Positions 27,372 through 34,984 of a stretch of DNA of 64,000 nt are shown in pieces. How positions within the stretch are numbered: position 1 is the stretch's first letter; the number at the start of each line of letters is the position of its first letter. A program made the position numbers and the translations under genes. Source of the stretch: Pelagerythrobacter marinus (GTDB taxonomy: Bacteria; Pseudomonadota; Alphaproteobacteria; Sphingomonadales; Sphingomonadaceae). The DNA is taken from NCBI RefSeq assembly GCF_009827515.1, contig NZ_WTYO01000006.1, positions 1 to 64,000 of the forward strand. The letters are read 5' to 3'. Below the pieces are notes generated by a model, which saw only the letters and a program-made list of their open reading frames with translations, had not been told where the DNA came from and searched no databases.

Positions 27372-29210
27372 ATGCCAGTTAACGCGTCTCGACGGGGAAG
27401 AAGTCGCCGCTGGCTGGTAGAGTATCCGCGCGCCGCGCCGGTCGCCATCTTCCTGCTGATAGCCGCGATCACCGCGCTCAGTGTCTTCGCGATCGAGCGG
27501 GGGGAGGCGCAGCGCGAATCCGCCCGCCTCAACGAACGCGCGCGCGCGGTCGCCTCCGCCCTCGAACGGCGGGCCAGCGCCAATTCCGCCTACCTGCGCG
27601 CGGGCGCGGCCATGTTCGCCGCGGTGGACCGGGTGGACGAGACGCTGTTCGACCGTTTCGTGTCCGAGCTGCAGCTCGACTTCGACTATCGCGGCACGGA
27701 AGGGATCGGCTGGGCGCAGAACCTGCGATCCTACGAACTCGACCAGTTCCGCGCCGGCGCCAACCCGCCGGCGCCCGCCGCCGCGCCCGACGACGCGACC
27801 GAGGGCGACGCGATCGAGGGCGAACAGGGAGCCGGCACCGGCCGCGATCCCGCCGGTTCGACCGCAGCGCCCGGGCCGCCCGCCGATACCGCCGCTGCCG
27901 CGCCACCCGCGGACGGGGCGACCACGGGCGCCGCGCCGGCCCCGGTCCAGATCTGGCCCGTTCCCAGCGCGATGACCGGCCGTGTCGTCCCGGTCACCTT
28001 CCTGCGCCCGGACACCGATCGCAATCGCCGGATGCTGGGGTACAACATGTTTTCCGAGCCGGTGCGCCGCGCCGCGATGGAGGAGGCGGAGACGACCGCC
28101 CAGCCGACCGCGAGCGGCAAGGTCCAGCTCGCCTATCGCGACGGGCCGCAGATGCCGGGCTTCATCGTCTACATGCCGGTGTTCCGCGGCAACCTGAGCC
28201 AGCGCAGCCTGCGCGGCTTCATCTACAGCCCCTTCAACGCGGAAAACTTCCTCGCCTCCGCGCTCGAACTGGCCGACGCGGGGGAGCGCGGCGTGCGCCT
28301 CTACGACGGCGAGCCGACGCCCGACCGGCTGCTGGCGCAGATCGCGCCCGATGCCGGCTCGGGCAAGTCGGTGCAGCAAAGGATCACGATCGCCAACCGG
28401 CCGATGGTGGTCGAAGTCGCCTCGCCCGCGGCCGCCAGCCTCTCGACGCTGTCGATGGTAACCCTGCTGTTCGGCCTGCTGGTCGCCAGCCTCCTGCTGG
28501 TCGTCGCCCGCCTGGTGACGCAGCAAACGCGCGAGGACCAGCTGAAGCTGGAATGGCTCGAAGAACAGGATTCGATCCGCAACTCGCTGACGCGCGAGCT
28601 GAACCACCGGGTCAAGAACACGCTGGCCAACATCCTCTCGATCGTCGCGCTCACTCGCCGCCGGTCCGAATCGCTCGACGAGTTCGCCGACGGGCTGGAT
28701 GGCCGCATCCGCGCGATCTCCGCCACCCACGACCTGCTCACGCAGTCGGAGTGGGGGACCACGCCGGTGCGCGCGGTGGTGGCGGCCGAAATGGCCCCGC
28801 ACGTCCACGATTCGGGGGCCGACTTCTCGGTCGACGGGCCGGAAGTGGAACTGGCCCCGGGCGACGCGCTGACGCTGGGCCTGGCGATTCACGAGCTGGC
28901 GACCAATGCCTCGAAATACGGCGCGCTGTCGGTGCCCGAAGGGCGCGTTTCGGTGCGCTGGGAGCTGGAAGGCAAGAACATCGTGCGGATGGAATGGGTG
29001 GAAACCGGCGGTCCGCGCCTGTCCGGCCGGCCCGAGTGGCGCGGCTTCGGCCTCGACCTGATCGAGAAGATCGTCGCGCACGAACTGAACGAGCGGGTCG
29101 AACTGGAATTTCCGCCCGAGGGCGTGCGCTGCACGCTGCGCATCCCGGTCCGGCGGCCGAGCCAGTTCGCGATCCGCGCGGCGCGGCGCAAGGAAAAGGC
29201 CGCGGGCTGA
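27372..29210 (+). CDS. CHASE-domain sensor histidine kinase, HisKA_2/HWE type
   Basis: A 612-residue membrane sensor kinase. A first helix lies at about 22-42, a second at about 360-382, and a periplasmic CHASE domain between them. The catalytic half has the phospho-acceptor motif ELNHRVKNTLANILS at about residue 410, then N- and G-box regions (IHELATNASKYGALS, GFGLDLIEKIV). This kinase type phosphorylates PhyR or single-domain regulators in alphaproteobacterial stress signalling, and its location beside nepR-ecfG supports that. A stretch of some 60 residues rich in Ala, Pro, Asp and Gly (about 133-193) breaks the CHASE domain. Start ATG 27372 is preferred over upstream starts with no family similarity. 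Confidence 0.9.
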   Translation: MPVNASRRGRSRRWLVEYPRAAPVAIFLLIAAITALSVFAIERGEAQRESARLNERARAVASALERRASANSAYLRAGAAMFAAVDRVDETLFDRFVSELQLDFDYRGTEGIGWAQNLRSYELDQFRAGANPPAPAAAPDDATEGDAIEGEQGAGTGRDPAGSTAAPGPPADTAAAAPPADGATTGAAPAPVQIWPVPSAMTGRVVPVTFLRPDTDRNRRMLGYNMFSEPVRRAAMEEAETTAQPTASGKVQLAYRDGPQMPGFIVYMPVFRGNLSQRSLRGFIYSPFNAENFLASALELADAGERGVRLYDGEPTPDRLLAQIAPDAGSGKSVQQRITIANRPMVVEVASPAAASLSTLSMVTLLFGLLVASLLLVVARLVTQQTREDQLKLEWLEEQDSIRNSLTRELNHRVKNTLANILSIVALTRRRSESLDEFADGLDGRIRAISATHDLLTQSEWGTTPVRAVVAAEMAPHVHDSGADFSVDGPEVELAPGDALTLGLAIHELATNASKYGALSVPEGRVSVRWELEGKNIVRMEWVETGGPRLSGRPEWRGFGLDLIEKIVAHELNERVELEFPPEGVRCTLRIPVRRPSQFAIRAARRKEKAAG

Positions 29211-29229
29211 ACCCGCGGCCTCGATCGTT
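29198..29229 (+). terminator. Hairpin over the kinase stop codon
   Basis: GGCCGCGGG (29198-29206) pairs with CCCGCGGCC (29212-29220); the TGA stop lies in the loop. Only a weak T-run (GTTTCC) follows, so termination may be partial. It may also serve the convergent phyR gene. Confidence 0.55.
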
Positions 29230-29292
29230 TCCCGGCTGCCAGTGGAAGCGCCCCTGCGGGCGGCGCCCGGCCTGCGGACGCCGCGCCGCGGG

Positions 29293-30087
29293 TCAGGCGA
29301 TCGGCTGGCTGGAGTTGAAGAACAGCGCCTGGCTGATCGCGGTGCGCACCGTCGCTTCCTTGAACGGCTTGGTGACCAGGTAGGTCGGTTCCGGCCGGTC
29401 GCCGGTGAGCAGGCGTTCGGGATAGGCGGTGATGAAGATCACCGGCACCGAATCGATCGCGAGAATATCGTCCACCGCGTCGAGGCCCGAGGAGCCGTCG
29501 GCCAGCTGGATGTCGGCCAGGACGAGGCCCGGGGTCTTCTCGGCGACGACTTCCTGCGCCTGCGTGCGGGTGGCGGCGGTGCCGCAGATCTCGTGCCCGA
29601 GCGAGGTCACGAGGTCTTCGAGCTGCATCGAGATCAGCGGCTCGTCCTCGATGATCAGCACGCTCGTGCTCGATTCGCGGTCGATTTCCTCGACCGCTTC
29701 CTGGACCAGCTTCTCGACCGACTCGCGGTCGAGATCCATGATCTCGGCGGTCTGGTCGATGCTGAAGTCTTCCAGCGTCGTCAGCAGCAGCGCCTGGCGG
29801 TTGAGCGGCGTGATCGCGCTCAGCCGGTCGTGCGCCGCGCTTTCGTGCATTCCGGCTTCCGGCCCTTCGCCGGTGGTTTCCAGATAGGCGCTCGACCAGA
29901 CCTTGTTGAACGCGCGGTAGAGCGGCACGCGGCCCCCGGCGAGCGATTCCTTCAGCTGTTCGTCGGCCAGCGCCGCTTCCAGCGTCTGGCGGACGAAGGC
30001 GTCTCCGGTCGATTGCGATCCAGTCAGTGCGCGGGCGTAGCGGCGCAGGTACGGCAGATTGTTGGCTACCTGTTCTCCAAGCGGCAT
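29293..30087 (-). CDS. phyR: General stress response regulator PhyR
   Basis: A 264-residue anti-anti-sigma factor. Residues 1-135 mimic an ECF sigma factor (sigma-2-like then sigma-4-like helices) and 142-260 form a receiver domain with acidic pair E147/D148, phospho-acceptor D192 (LVLADIQLADG), T220 and K240. FITAYPERLLTG is the PhyR-type variant around the switch threonine. When phosphorylated, the sigma-like half binds NepR and frees EcfG. A perfect EcfG consensus promoter lies 34 bases upstream of its start. It is convergent with the histidine kinase gene. Confidence 0.96.
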   Translation of the reverse strand: MPLGEQVANNLPYLRRYARALTGSQSTGDAFVRQTLEAALADEQLKESLAGGRVPLYRAFNKVWSSAYLETTGEGPEAGMHESAAHDRLSAITPLNRQALLLTTLEDFSIDQTAEIMDLDRESVEKLVQEAVEEIDRESSTSVLIIEDEPLISMQLEDLVTSLGHEICGTAATRTQAQEVVAEKTPGLVLADIQLADGSSGLDAVDDILAIDSVPVIFITAYPERLLTGDRPEPTYLVTKPFKEATVRTAISQALFFNSSQPIA

Positions 30088-30120
30088 GAATTCCCTTCCC
30101 TAGAAGTGAGGCGTCGCTAG

Positions 30121-30145
30121 AACGCACGCATGCGCCCTTGGTTCC
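30121..30145 (-). promoter_or_regulatory. Consensus EcfG promoter for phyR
   Basis: On the minus strand GGAAC (30141-30145), 16 bases, CGTT (30121-30124). The phyR ATG is 34 bases further on. The match is perfect, and it closes a positive loop: EcfG makes PhyR. Confidence 0.88.
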
Positions 30146-30265
30146 ACGGGCGCGCTGGTGGACGATAAGCCGCCCCCGCGCAAGCGCCTGGCGGCCGCCT
30201 GCCCGGTGCGCGAGCCAACCGAAAACCTGCCCCGCAGGAAAAAATGAAAAAATTCACCCGGCCCG

Positions 30266-30290
30266 GGAACCAGCGTTCTGGCCGGTCATT
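30266..30290 (+). promoter_or_regulatory. Near-consensus EcfG promoter for a putative small RNA
   Basis: GGAAC at 30266-30270, 16 bases, then CATT at 30287-30290, one base from CGTT. Transcription would start near 30297. It is the only promoter-like element found before the orphan terminator at 30352. Confidence 0.45.
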
Positions 30291-30296
30291 ATCTGA

Positions 30297-30389
30297 CTGT
30301 CACCGCCGAGACCCCCCTCCCGTCCAAGCGGCAGGTGATACGATCCCGAAGGGCCTCCGCTCGATACGTCGAGCGGAGGCCTTTTTTTT
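30297..30389 (+). ncRNA. Putative stress-controlled small RNA
   Basis: About 93 bases running from a predicted start near 30297 to a strong intrinsic terminator. No gene precedes the terminator on this strand: phyR and the regulator gene both run the other way. The RNA would carry a C-rich single-stranded stretch (ACCCCCCTCCCG at 30311-30322), a typical anti-Shine-Dalgarno seed, and a 13-bp terminator stem. This resembles GsrN of Caulobacter, a general-stress small RNA with a C-rich loop, in layout only. The 5-prime end is an estimate. Confidence 0.55.
30352..30389 (+). terminator. Strong intrinsic terminator with no upstream gene
   Basis: A perfect 13-bp stem (GGCCTCCGCTCGA with its complement at 30369-30381), a TACG tetraloop and eight consecutive T on the plus strand. 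The minus strand has no T-tract after the stem, so it works rightward. Confidence 0.9.
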
Positions 30390-30441
30390 GGCTCCGCCGG
30401 GCGGCCGCAAACGGGCGCAGGGAAGCGCGGGATCGGGCAGG

Positions 30442-30882
30442 TCAGGCGATCGGGCGGCGCAGGCGATCGAGCAGGCCCCGGCGGCGCGGCGCGGCGACCG
30501 CGCGCACGAGGTCGCGCGGGTCGTATGGCTTCTCGAGCACTGTGCCCAGTTCGGCCACTTGCGGCGGGATGCGATCGGGGGCGCCGGTGGAAAAGACGAT
30601 CCGCGGCGGCTGGGGGCCGACGCTGTCGATCAGCTCGGCAATCGCCCAGCCATCGTCGCGGTCGGCCAGCTGCACGTCGAGAACGACGACGTCGGGCCGG
30701 CTCCGGCGCAGGGCCTCCAGCGCGGCCTCGGTCGTCTGGCAGATCTCCACCCGGCGCGCGCCGGCGTCGCGCAGCGCGGCCTCGATCGCGAGCGAAAGAA
30801 CCGCGTCGTCCTCCACCACCAGCACGTGGCCGATGTCCGGCGTCTGCGAAGCCGACGAGGGTGCCCTGCCTGTCTTGCCCAT
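30442..30882 (-). CDS. Single-domain response regulator
   Basis: A 146-residue receiver domain without an output domain. It has VVEDD (E24, D25, D26), phospho-acceptor D69 (VVLDVQLADRDDG), T99 in VFSTGAPDRI and K118 in LEKPYDP. The F-x-TG feature at the switch threonine recalls the single-domain FATGUY regulators (SdrG type) that relay phosphate in sphingomonad general stress signalling. The arginine-rich tail RRRGLLDRLRRP is unusual. An EcfG-type promoter with a 17-base spacer lies 47 bases upstream, tying it to the PhyR-NepR-EcfG circuit. Exact wiring is inferred. Confidence 0.86.
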   Translation of the reverse strand: MGKTGRAPSSASQTPDIGHVLVVEDDAVLSLAIEAALRDAGARRVEICQTTEAALEALRRSRPDVVVLDVQLADRDDGWAIAELIDSVGPQPPRIVFSTGAPDRIPPQVAELGTVLEKPYDPRDLVRAVAAPRRRGLLDRLRRPIA

Positions 30883-30928
30883 GTCTTCTTTCAGATCCGG
30901 GCCGCACCCCGTGTGCGCCCGTGCAGGA

Positions 30929-30954
30929 AACGGGGCGGGTGCGGGCCCGGTTCC
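30929..30954 (-). promoter_or_regulatory. EcfG promoter for the single-domain response regulator
   Basis: On the minus strand GGAAC (30950-30954), 17 bases, CGTT (30929-30932). Both hexamer parts are perfect and the spacer is within the accepted 16-17. The gene start is 47 bases downstream. Confidence 0.78.
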
Positions 30955-30962
30955 CGCAATGG

Positions 30963-32120
30963 CTACAGCGACTTGCGGTAGATCGCGTATTCGCGGTTGA
31001 TCTCGCTCTCGATCGCGTCGGCGATGGCGACCATGCCCTGGTTGTCTTCGAGGATCCAGCCGATCTCCCCCCGCTCGGTGCCGTTGGCGCGGGTCGTGTC
31101 CTCGCGGATCTCGCTGATCATCATGAAGGCCAGCTGGCTGGCGAGGCGCGAGTTGTGAAATTCCTTCAGCACGCCCATCAGCGGCACCCGCGCCGTGCGC
31201 GCGCGCGGCTTGCGCAGCCAGCGCAGCATCGTGATCCAGCCGAAGGGGAACAGCCTGCCGCCGATCCGGGCCAGCGGTTCGTTCACGTCGGGCAGGGCGA
31301 GCATGAAGGCGACGGGCCGTCCGTCCAGCTCCGCGATGCGGGTCAATTCCTCGCGCACCAGCGGGCGCAGCTTCTTCGCGCCATAGGCGATCTCGCGCTC
31401 GGTAAAGGGGACGAAGCCCCAGTTCTTCGACCAGGCATCGTTGAGGATGTGCAGCACGGTGCGCACGTCCTGCGTGTAATTGGCGTGGTCCACCGGGCGG
31501 ATGCGGATGCGCGGGTTGCGCTTGCCCGACTGGACGATGCGCCGCACGATCGGCGGGAAATCGTCGCTGACGTCGAGCGCGTAAGTGAACAGACGCTTGG
31601 CCACTTCGTAACCCGCGTTCTCGACATAGCCCTGGTAGCGGGGCGGGTGATGGCCCATCAGCACCGTCGGCGGCTGGTCGTGCCCGGCGACCAGCAGGCC
31701 CGGCTCTTCCCACATCGAGAGCGAGATCGGGCCGAGCACGCGCGTCATCCCCTGTTCGCGCAGCCAGCCTTCCGCCGCGGCCAGCAGGGCGCGGGCGGCG
31801 CTCTCGTCCTCGGCATCGAAATAGCCGAAGATCCCGGTGCCGGGGCCGAAGCCCTGTTCGGCCGGCATGTCCAGCATCAGCCGGTCGACGCAGGCCGCGA
31901 TCCGCCCCACCGCCCTGCCGCCGCGGCGGGCGATGAACAGCTGCACCCGGGCATGGTCGAAAAGCGGGTTCCTGGCCGGGTCGAGCAGTTCCATCTGCTC
32001 GCCGCGCAGCTGGGGCACGGCATTGGGCGTTACGGCGGAAAAGCGGCGGCCGAGATCGACGAAGGCCGCGCGCCCCGCCTTGCCCTCGACCGCCTCGATC
32101 ACTATTTCGGTGTCTGTCAC
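30963..32120 (-). CDS. GNAT-fold acyltransferase-like protein of unknown substrate
   Basis: A 385-residue cytoplasmic protein with a GNAT-like N-terminal half (residues about 60-135: FIARRGGRAVGRIAACVD and a following long helix) and a second acetyltransferase-like half around 225-300 (RELTRIAELDGRPVAFMLALPD). Homologues are often called dATP pyrophosphohydrolase or N-acetyltransferase in sphingomonads; neither activity is evident from motifs. The VLGPISLSMWEEPGLLV segment near 130-145 is highly characteristic of this group. It lies after the response regulator's promoter region on the same strand and diverges from the desaturase gene. Confidence 0.72.
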   Translation of the reverse strand: MTDTEIVIEAVEGKAGRAAFVDLGRRFSAVTPNAVPQLRGEQMELLDPARNPLFDHARVQLFIARRGGRAVGRIAACVDRLMLDMPAEQGFGPGTGIFGYFDAEDESAARALLAAAEGWLREQGMTRVLGPISLSMWEEPGLLVAGHDQPPTVLMGHHPPRYQGYVENAGYEVAKRLFTYALDVSDDFPPIVRRIVQSGKRNPRIRIRPVDHANYTQDVRTVLHILNDAWSKNWGFVPFTEREIAYGAKKLRPLVREELTRIAELDGRPVAFMLALPDVNEPLARIGGRLFPFGWITMLRWLRKPRARTARVPLMGVLKEFHNSRLASQLAFMMISEIREDTTRANGTERGEIGWILEDNQGMVAIADAIESEINREYAIYRKSL

Positions 32121-32269
32121 GGGCTATCCTGTTCAGCTTGGGTTAGCCCTGTCTGTGCTTGTCGCGCCTTGTCAAGCAACAGCGATGGCAGGGCCGCCGC
32201 GCCGGCCGCAATGGCGGCGGATTGTTCCTTCGGCGGCCGTTTTGCTGTAGGCGCATTCTCCCGGGACCA

Positions 32270-33382
32270 ATGACCATGAACCTGCAACAGACGATCGAGC
32301 CTGCCGCCGGCACCGTCCCGCCTGCCGCCCCGCGCGCCGGGGCGAAGGCGGCGATTGCAGACGACAAGGCGATGCTGCGCGCCGCCCGCGACCTGACGAA
32401 GGACATCGCGGTTGCGCGGCCCGCGATCTACTGGACCGACACGCTGCTTTCGGCCGGGATCGGCTATGCCGCGCTGGCGGGCGCGATCCTGGTGGACAGC
32501 GTGCCGCTGGCAATCGCGCTGGGCGTGGTCGCGGCGCTGGCGCTCTATCGCGCGCTCCTGTTCATCCACGAACTGTCGCATATCCACCGCGACGCGCTGC
32601 CCGGATATCGACTGGCGTGGAACCTGCTCGTCGGCATTCCCGTGCTGACCCCTTCGTTCATGTATGAAGGGGTGCACACGCTCCACCACGCGCGCACGCG
32701 TTACGGCACGGTCGAAGATCCGGAATACCTGCCGCTGGCGCTGATGAAGCCGTGGAGCCTGCCGCTGTTCGTCGCGATCGCCCTGCTGGCGCCGCCGGCG
32801 CTGCTGTTCCGCTTCGCCGTGCTGGTGCCGCTGGGCGCGGTTGTCCCCCCGGTGCGCAAGCTGGTGTGGGAGCGGTTTTCCGCGCTTTCGATCAATCCCG
32901 ATTTCCGCCGCCGGCCGCCCGAAGGCGAGCTGACGAGGCGCGTGTTCTGGCAGGAACTGGGCGGCAGCCTGTGGGCCATCGCCCTGCTGGCCAGCACGTT
33001 CGCGATCGGCTGGCGCCCGCTCCTGATCGCGCTCGCCGTGCTCTCGCTGACCGCCGTGTTGAACCAGCTTCGCACGCTCGTCGCGCACTTGTGGGAAAAC
33101 GACGGCGAACCGATGACGGTGACCGCGCAGTTCCTCGATTCGGTCAATGTCCCGCCGCCCGGCTGGATGGCGGCGATCTGGGCCCCGGTGGGCCTGCGCT
33201 ACCACGCGCTGCACCACCTTCTGCCCAGCATGCCCTATCACTCGCTGGGCGAGGCGCATCGACGGCTGGCCGCGCACCTGGGGCAGGATTCGACATATGC
33301 CGGGGCCAACCACCCGGGGATGCTGCCGCTGGTCATGCGGATCGCGCGCAGCACGATGCGGGTGGGCCGGCCCGGCGCCTGA
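32270..33382 (+). CDS. Fatty acid desaturase family protein
   Basis: A 370-residue membrane di-iron enzyme introducing double bonds or hydroxyl groups into fatty acyl or lipid chains. The three histidine boxes are HELSH (100-104), HTLHH (136-140) and HALHH (312-316). Membrane helices lie around 57-95, 115-130, 165-195 and 248-275. The region between boxes 2 and 3 has an extra helical segment, as in bacterial phospholipid desaturases. The product cannot be told from sequence. ATG 32270 and ATG 32276 are both possible; I prefer the first because of the upstream GGGA. It diverges from the GNAT-like gene. Confidence 0.87.
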   Translation: MTMNLQQTIEPAAGTVPPAAPRAGAKAAIADDKAMLRAARDLTKDIAVARPAIYWTDTLLSAGIGYAALAGAILVDSVPLAIALGVVAALALYRALLFIHELSHIHRDALPGYRLAWNLLVGIPVLTPSFMYEGVHTLHHARTRYGTVEDPEYLPLALMKPWSLPLFVAIALLAPPALLFRFAVLVPLGAVVPPVRKLVWERFSALSINPDFRRRPPEGELTRRVFWQELGGSLWAIALLASTFAIGWRPLLIALAVLSLTAVLNQLRTLVAHLWENDGEPMTVTAQFLDSVNVPPPGWMAAIWAPVGLRYHALHHLLPSMPYHSLGEAHRRLAAHLGQDSTYAGANHPGMLPLVMRIARSTMRVGRPGA

Positions 33383-33427
33383 CCGCCCGCCGCCCCGCCG
33401 CACATCTGCCGGCGCGAATGCAACGAA

Positions 33428-33463
33428 AGAGGGGCCGCCTCCCGCACCGGGAAGCGGCCCTCT
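33428..33463. terminator. Bidirectional hairpin between convergent genes
   Basis: AGAGGGGCCGC-type left arm pairs with GCGGCCCTCT on the right, and CCCG pairs with CGGG near the loop, with a small mismatch. On the minus strand it is followed by TTTCG. It sits between the ends of the desaturase and the lipoprotein genes. Confidence 0.6.
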
Positions 33464-33514
33464 GGCATTTCGCCCGGGCGGCGCCGCCGGAGCGGTGCCG
33501 CGGGCCGGTGCGGA

Positions 33515-33805
33515 TCAGTCGGTTTCGACCGTCAGCGAGGGATCGCCGTCGACGTCCGCGCGCACGCGGGTGTTCTCGTCGCCGAGGTCCGCCTCGAGCC
33601 CGTTCTCGTCGACCGTCATCCGGTCGCCGGTCATGTCAGGGTCGCCGACCGGCTCCTGCGTGATGATCGTGGTTTCCTCCGGCGCAGGGGCCACGGTCTC
33701 GTCCACCACGGTCTCGTCTTCGGCCGGGGTGGGGGCATTGGCTTCGCTACAGGCGCCGAGCGCGAGCGCTCCGGCGGCCAGCGCGGGCAAGGCAAGTGCC
33801 TTCAT
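33515..33805 (-). CDS. Small acidic lipoprotein
   Basis: A 96-residue protein with a lipoprotein signal peptide, lipobox ALGAC, so the modified cysteine would be C19. The mature part is very acidic and rich in Thr, Glu, Asp and Pro with no recognisable domain, probably disordered in the periplasm. An upstream in-frame ATG (33829) would add eight residues, but the signal peptide fits the ATG at 33805 better. It follows lptG by 71 bases on the same strand; a functional link is not evident. Confidence 0.75.
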   Translation of the reverse strand: MKALALPALAAGALALGACSEANAPTPAEDETVVDETVAPAPEETTIITQEPVGDPDMTGDRMTVDENGLEADLGDENTRVRADVDGDPSLTVETD

Positions 33806-33876
33806 GTCGAATTCTCCTGCATAGGGCATGATGGGCCCTAGACTCGCAAACGCGCTACAGGTTCCGGGGCCGCCGG

Positions 33877-34974
33877 TTATTCCTCGGTCCGGACGAGCAC
33901 GGTCTCGCCCACCAGCAGGAACAGGAAGAACGGCGCCCAGGCGGCCAGGAAGGGCGGGTATCCGCCGAAACTGCCCATCGCCAGGGCGGCGTTGTCGATC
34001 ACGAAATAGGCAAAGCCGAGCGCCATCGCGATGATCGCGCGCAGGAACAGCTGGCCCGACCGCGCGAGCCCGAAGGCGGCGATCGCGCCGAGCAGCGGCA
34101 TCAGGAAGGCCGACAGCGGGCCGGAGAACTTGTGCCACCACCTGGCGCGCAGCTCGTCGGTCTGGCGGCCGGCTTCCTCGTAGGCGGCGATCGAGCGGTA
34201 GAGCTCGACCACGCCCAGAGCATCGGGATCGACGCTTTCGAGCGCGATCTGCGTCGGGGTGAGCCCGGGGGCGACGACCATGCTGTCGAGCTGCGCGGTA
34301 TCGGCCGCCGCGACATCGAACCGCTCGACCTGTTCCAGCCGCCAGCCCGGCCCGGCGTAGCGGGCCCCCTGGGCGCGCGCCTGTTCGACCAGCGCGCCGT
34401 TGTCGCCCCGCCGGTACCAGGTAACCCCGCGCATCCGGATGTGCTCGCCTTCGCCCCATAGCGAAGCGGCGGTGAGCACGTCGTTCCCGTCGGTGAAATA
34501 GGCGTTCGCGCGCACGCCCGACTCCTCGGGCACGGTGCCGAAATCGTTGGCTTCCCAGGCCTTGAGCGTCGCCGTGGCGCGCGTCACGACCGTTTCGTTG
34601 AAGGCGAAGGAGATCGCCGAGACGCCGGCCGCCGTCAGCAGGAGCGGGGCCAGGACCTGGTGCGCGGAAAGCCCGGCGGCCTTCATCGCGATCACCTCGC
34701 TGTTCTGGTTCAGCGTGACCAGCGCGATGATCGTCGCCAGCAGGACCGAATAGGGCAGGAAACGCGCCGCCAGCTGGGGCACGCGCAAGGTAACGTAAGT
34801 CCACAGTTCGCCCTGGCCGTTGCCCGGCGCGGCGAGGATTTCGCCGCTCGTGCTGAGCAGGTCGAGCATCATCAGCACCAGCACGAGAACGGCCAGCATG
34901 GCGACGATCCGCACGATGAACAGCTTCGCGAGATAGAGCGTCAGCGTGCGCGAGGGGAAGAAATCGAACTGCAT
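33877..34974 (-). CDS. lptG: LPS export ABC transporter permease LptG
   Basis: A 365-residue inner-membrane subunit of the LptB2FG transporter that extracts lipopolysaccharide from the inner membrane. It has the family layout: three helices in the first 120 residues, a periplasmic beta-jellyroll domain (about 130-270), and three C-terminal helices. LPYSVLLATIIAL, SEVIAMKAAGLSAHQVL with the coupling helix, and the final GSFGGYPPFLAAWAP segment identify it. It starts 10 bases after the lptF stop, so the two are one operon, as in most Gram-negative bacteria. Confidence 0.94.
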   Translation of the reverse strand: MQFDFFPSRTLTLYLAKLFIVRIVAMLAVLVLVLMMLDLLSTSGEILAAPGNGQGELWTYVTLRVPQLAARFLPYSVLLATIIALVTLNQNSEVIAMKAAGLSAHQVLAPLLLTAAGVSAISFAFNETVVTRATATLKAWEANDFGTVPEESGVRANAYFTDGNDVLTAASLWGEGEHIRMRGVTWYRRGDNGALVEQARAQGARYAGPGWRLEQVERFDVAAADTAQLDSMVVAPGLTPTQIALESVDPDALGVVELYRSIAAYEEAGRQTDELRARWWHKFSGPLSAFLMPLLGAIAAFGLARSGQLFLRAIIAMALGFAYFVIDNAALAMGSFGGYPPFLAAWAPFFLFLLVGETVLVRTEE

Positions 34975-34984
34975 CGCCGGGGCC

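Larger units (their letters stand above)
30088..30441. other. Intergenic stretch between phyR and the response regulator
   Basis: 354 bases without a protein gene. It contains the phyR promoter, an A-rich block at 30238-30252, a near-consensus forward EcfG promoter and a strong forward terminator, all listed separately. Its most likely content is a small RNA gene. Confidence 0.7.
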
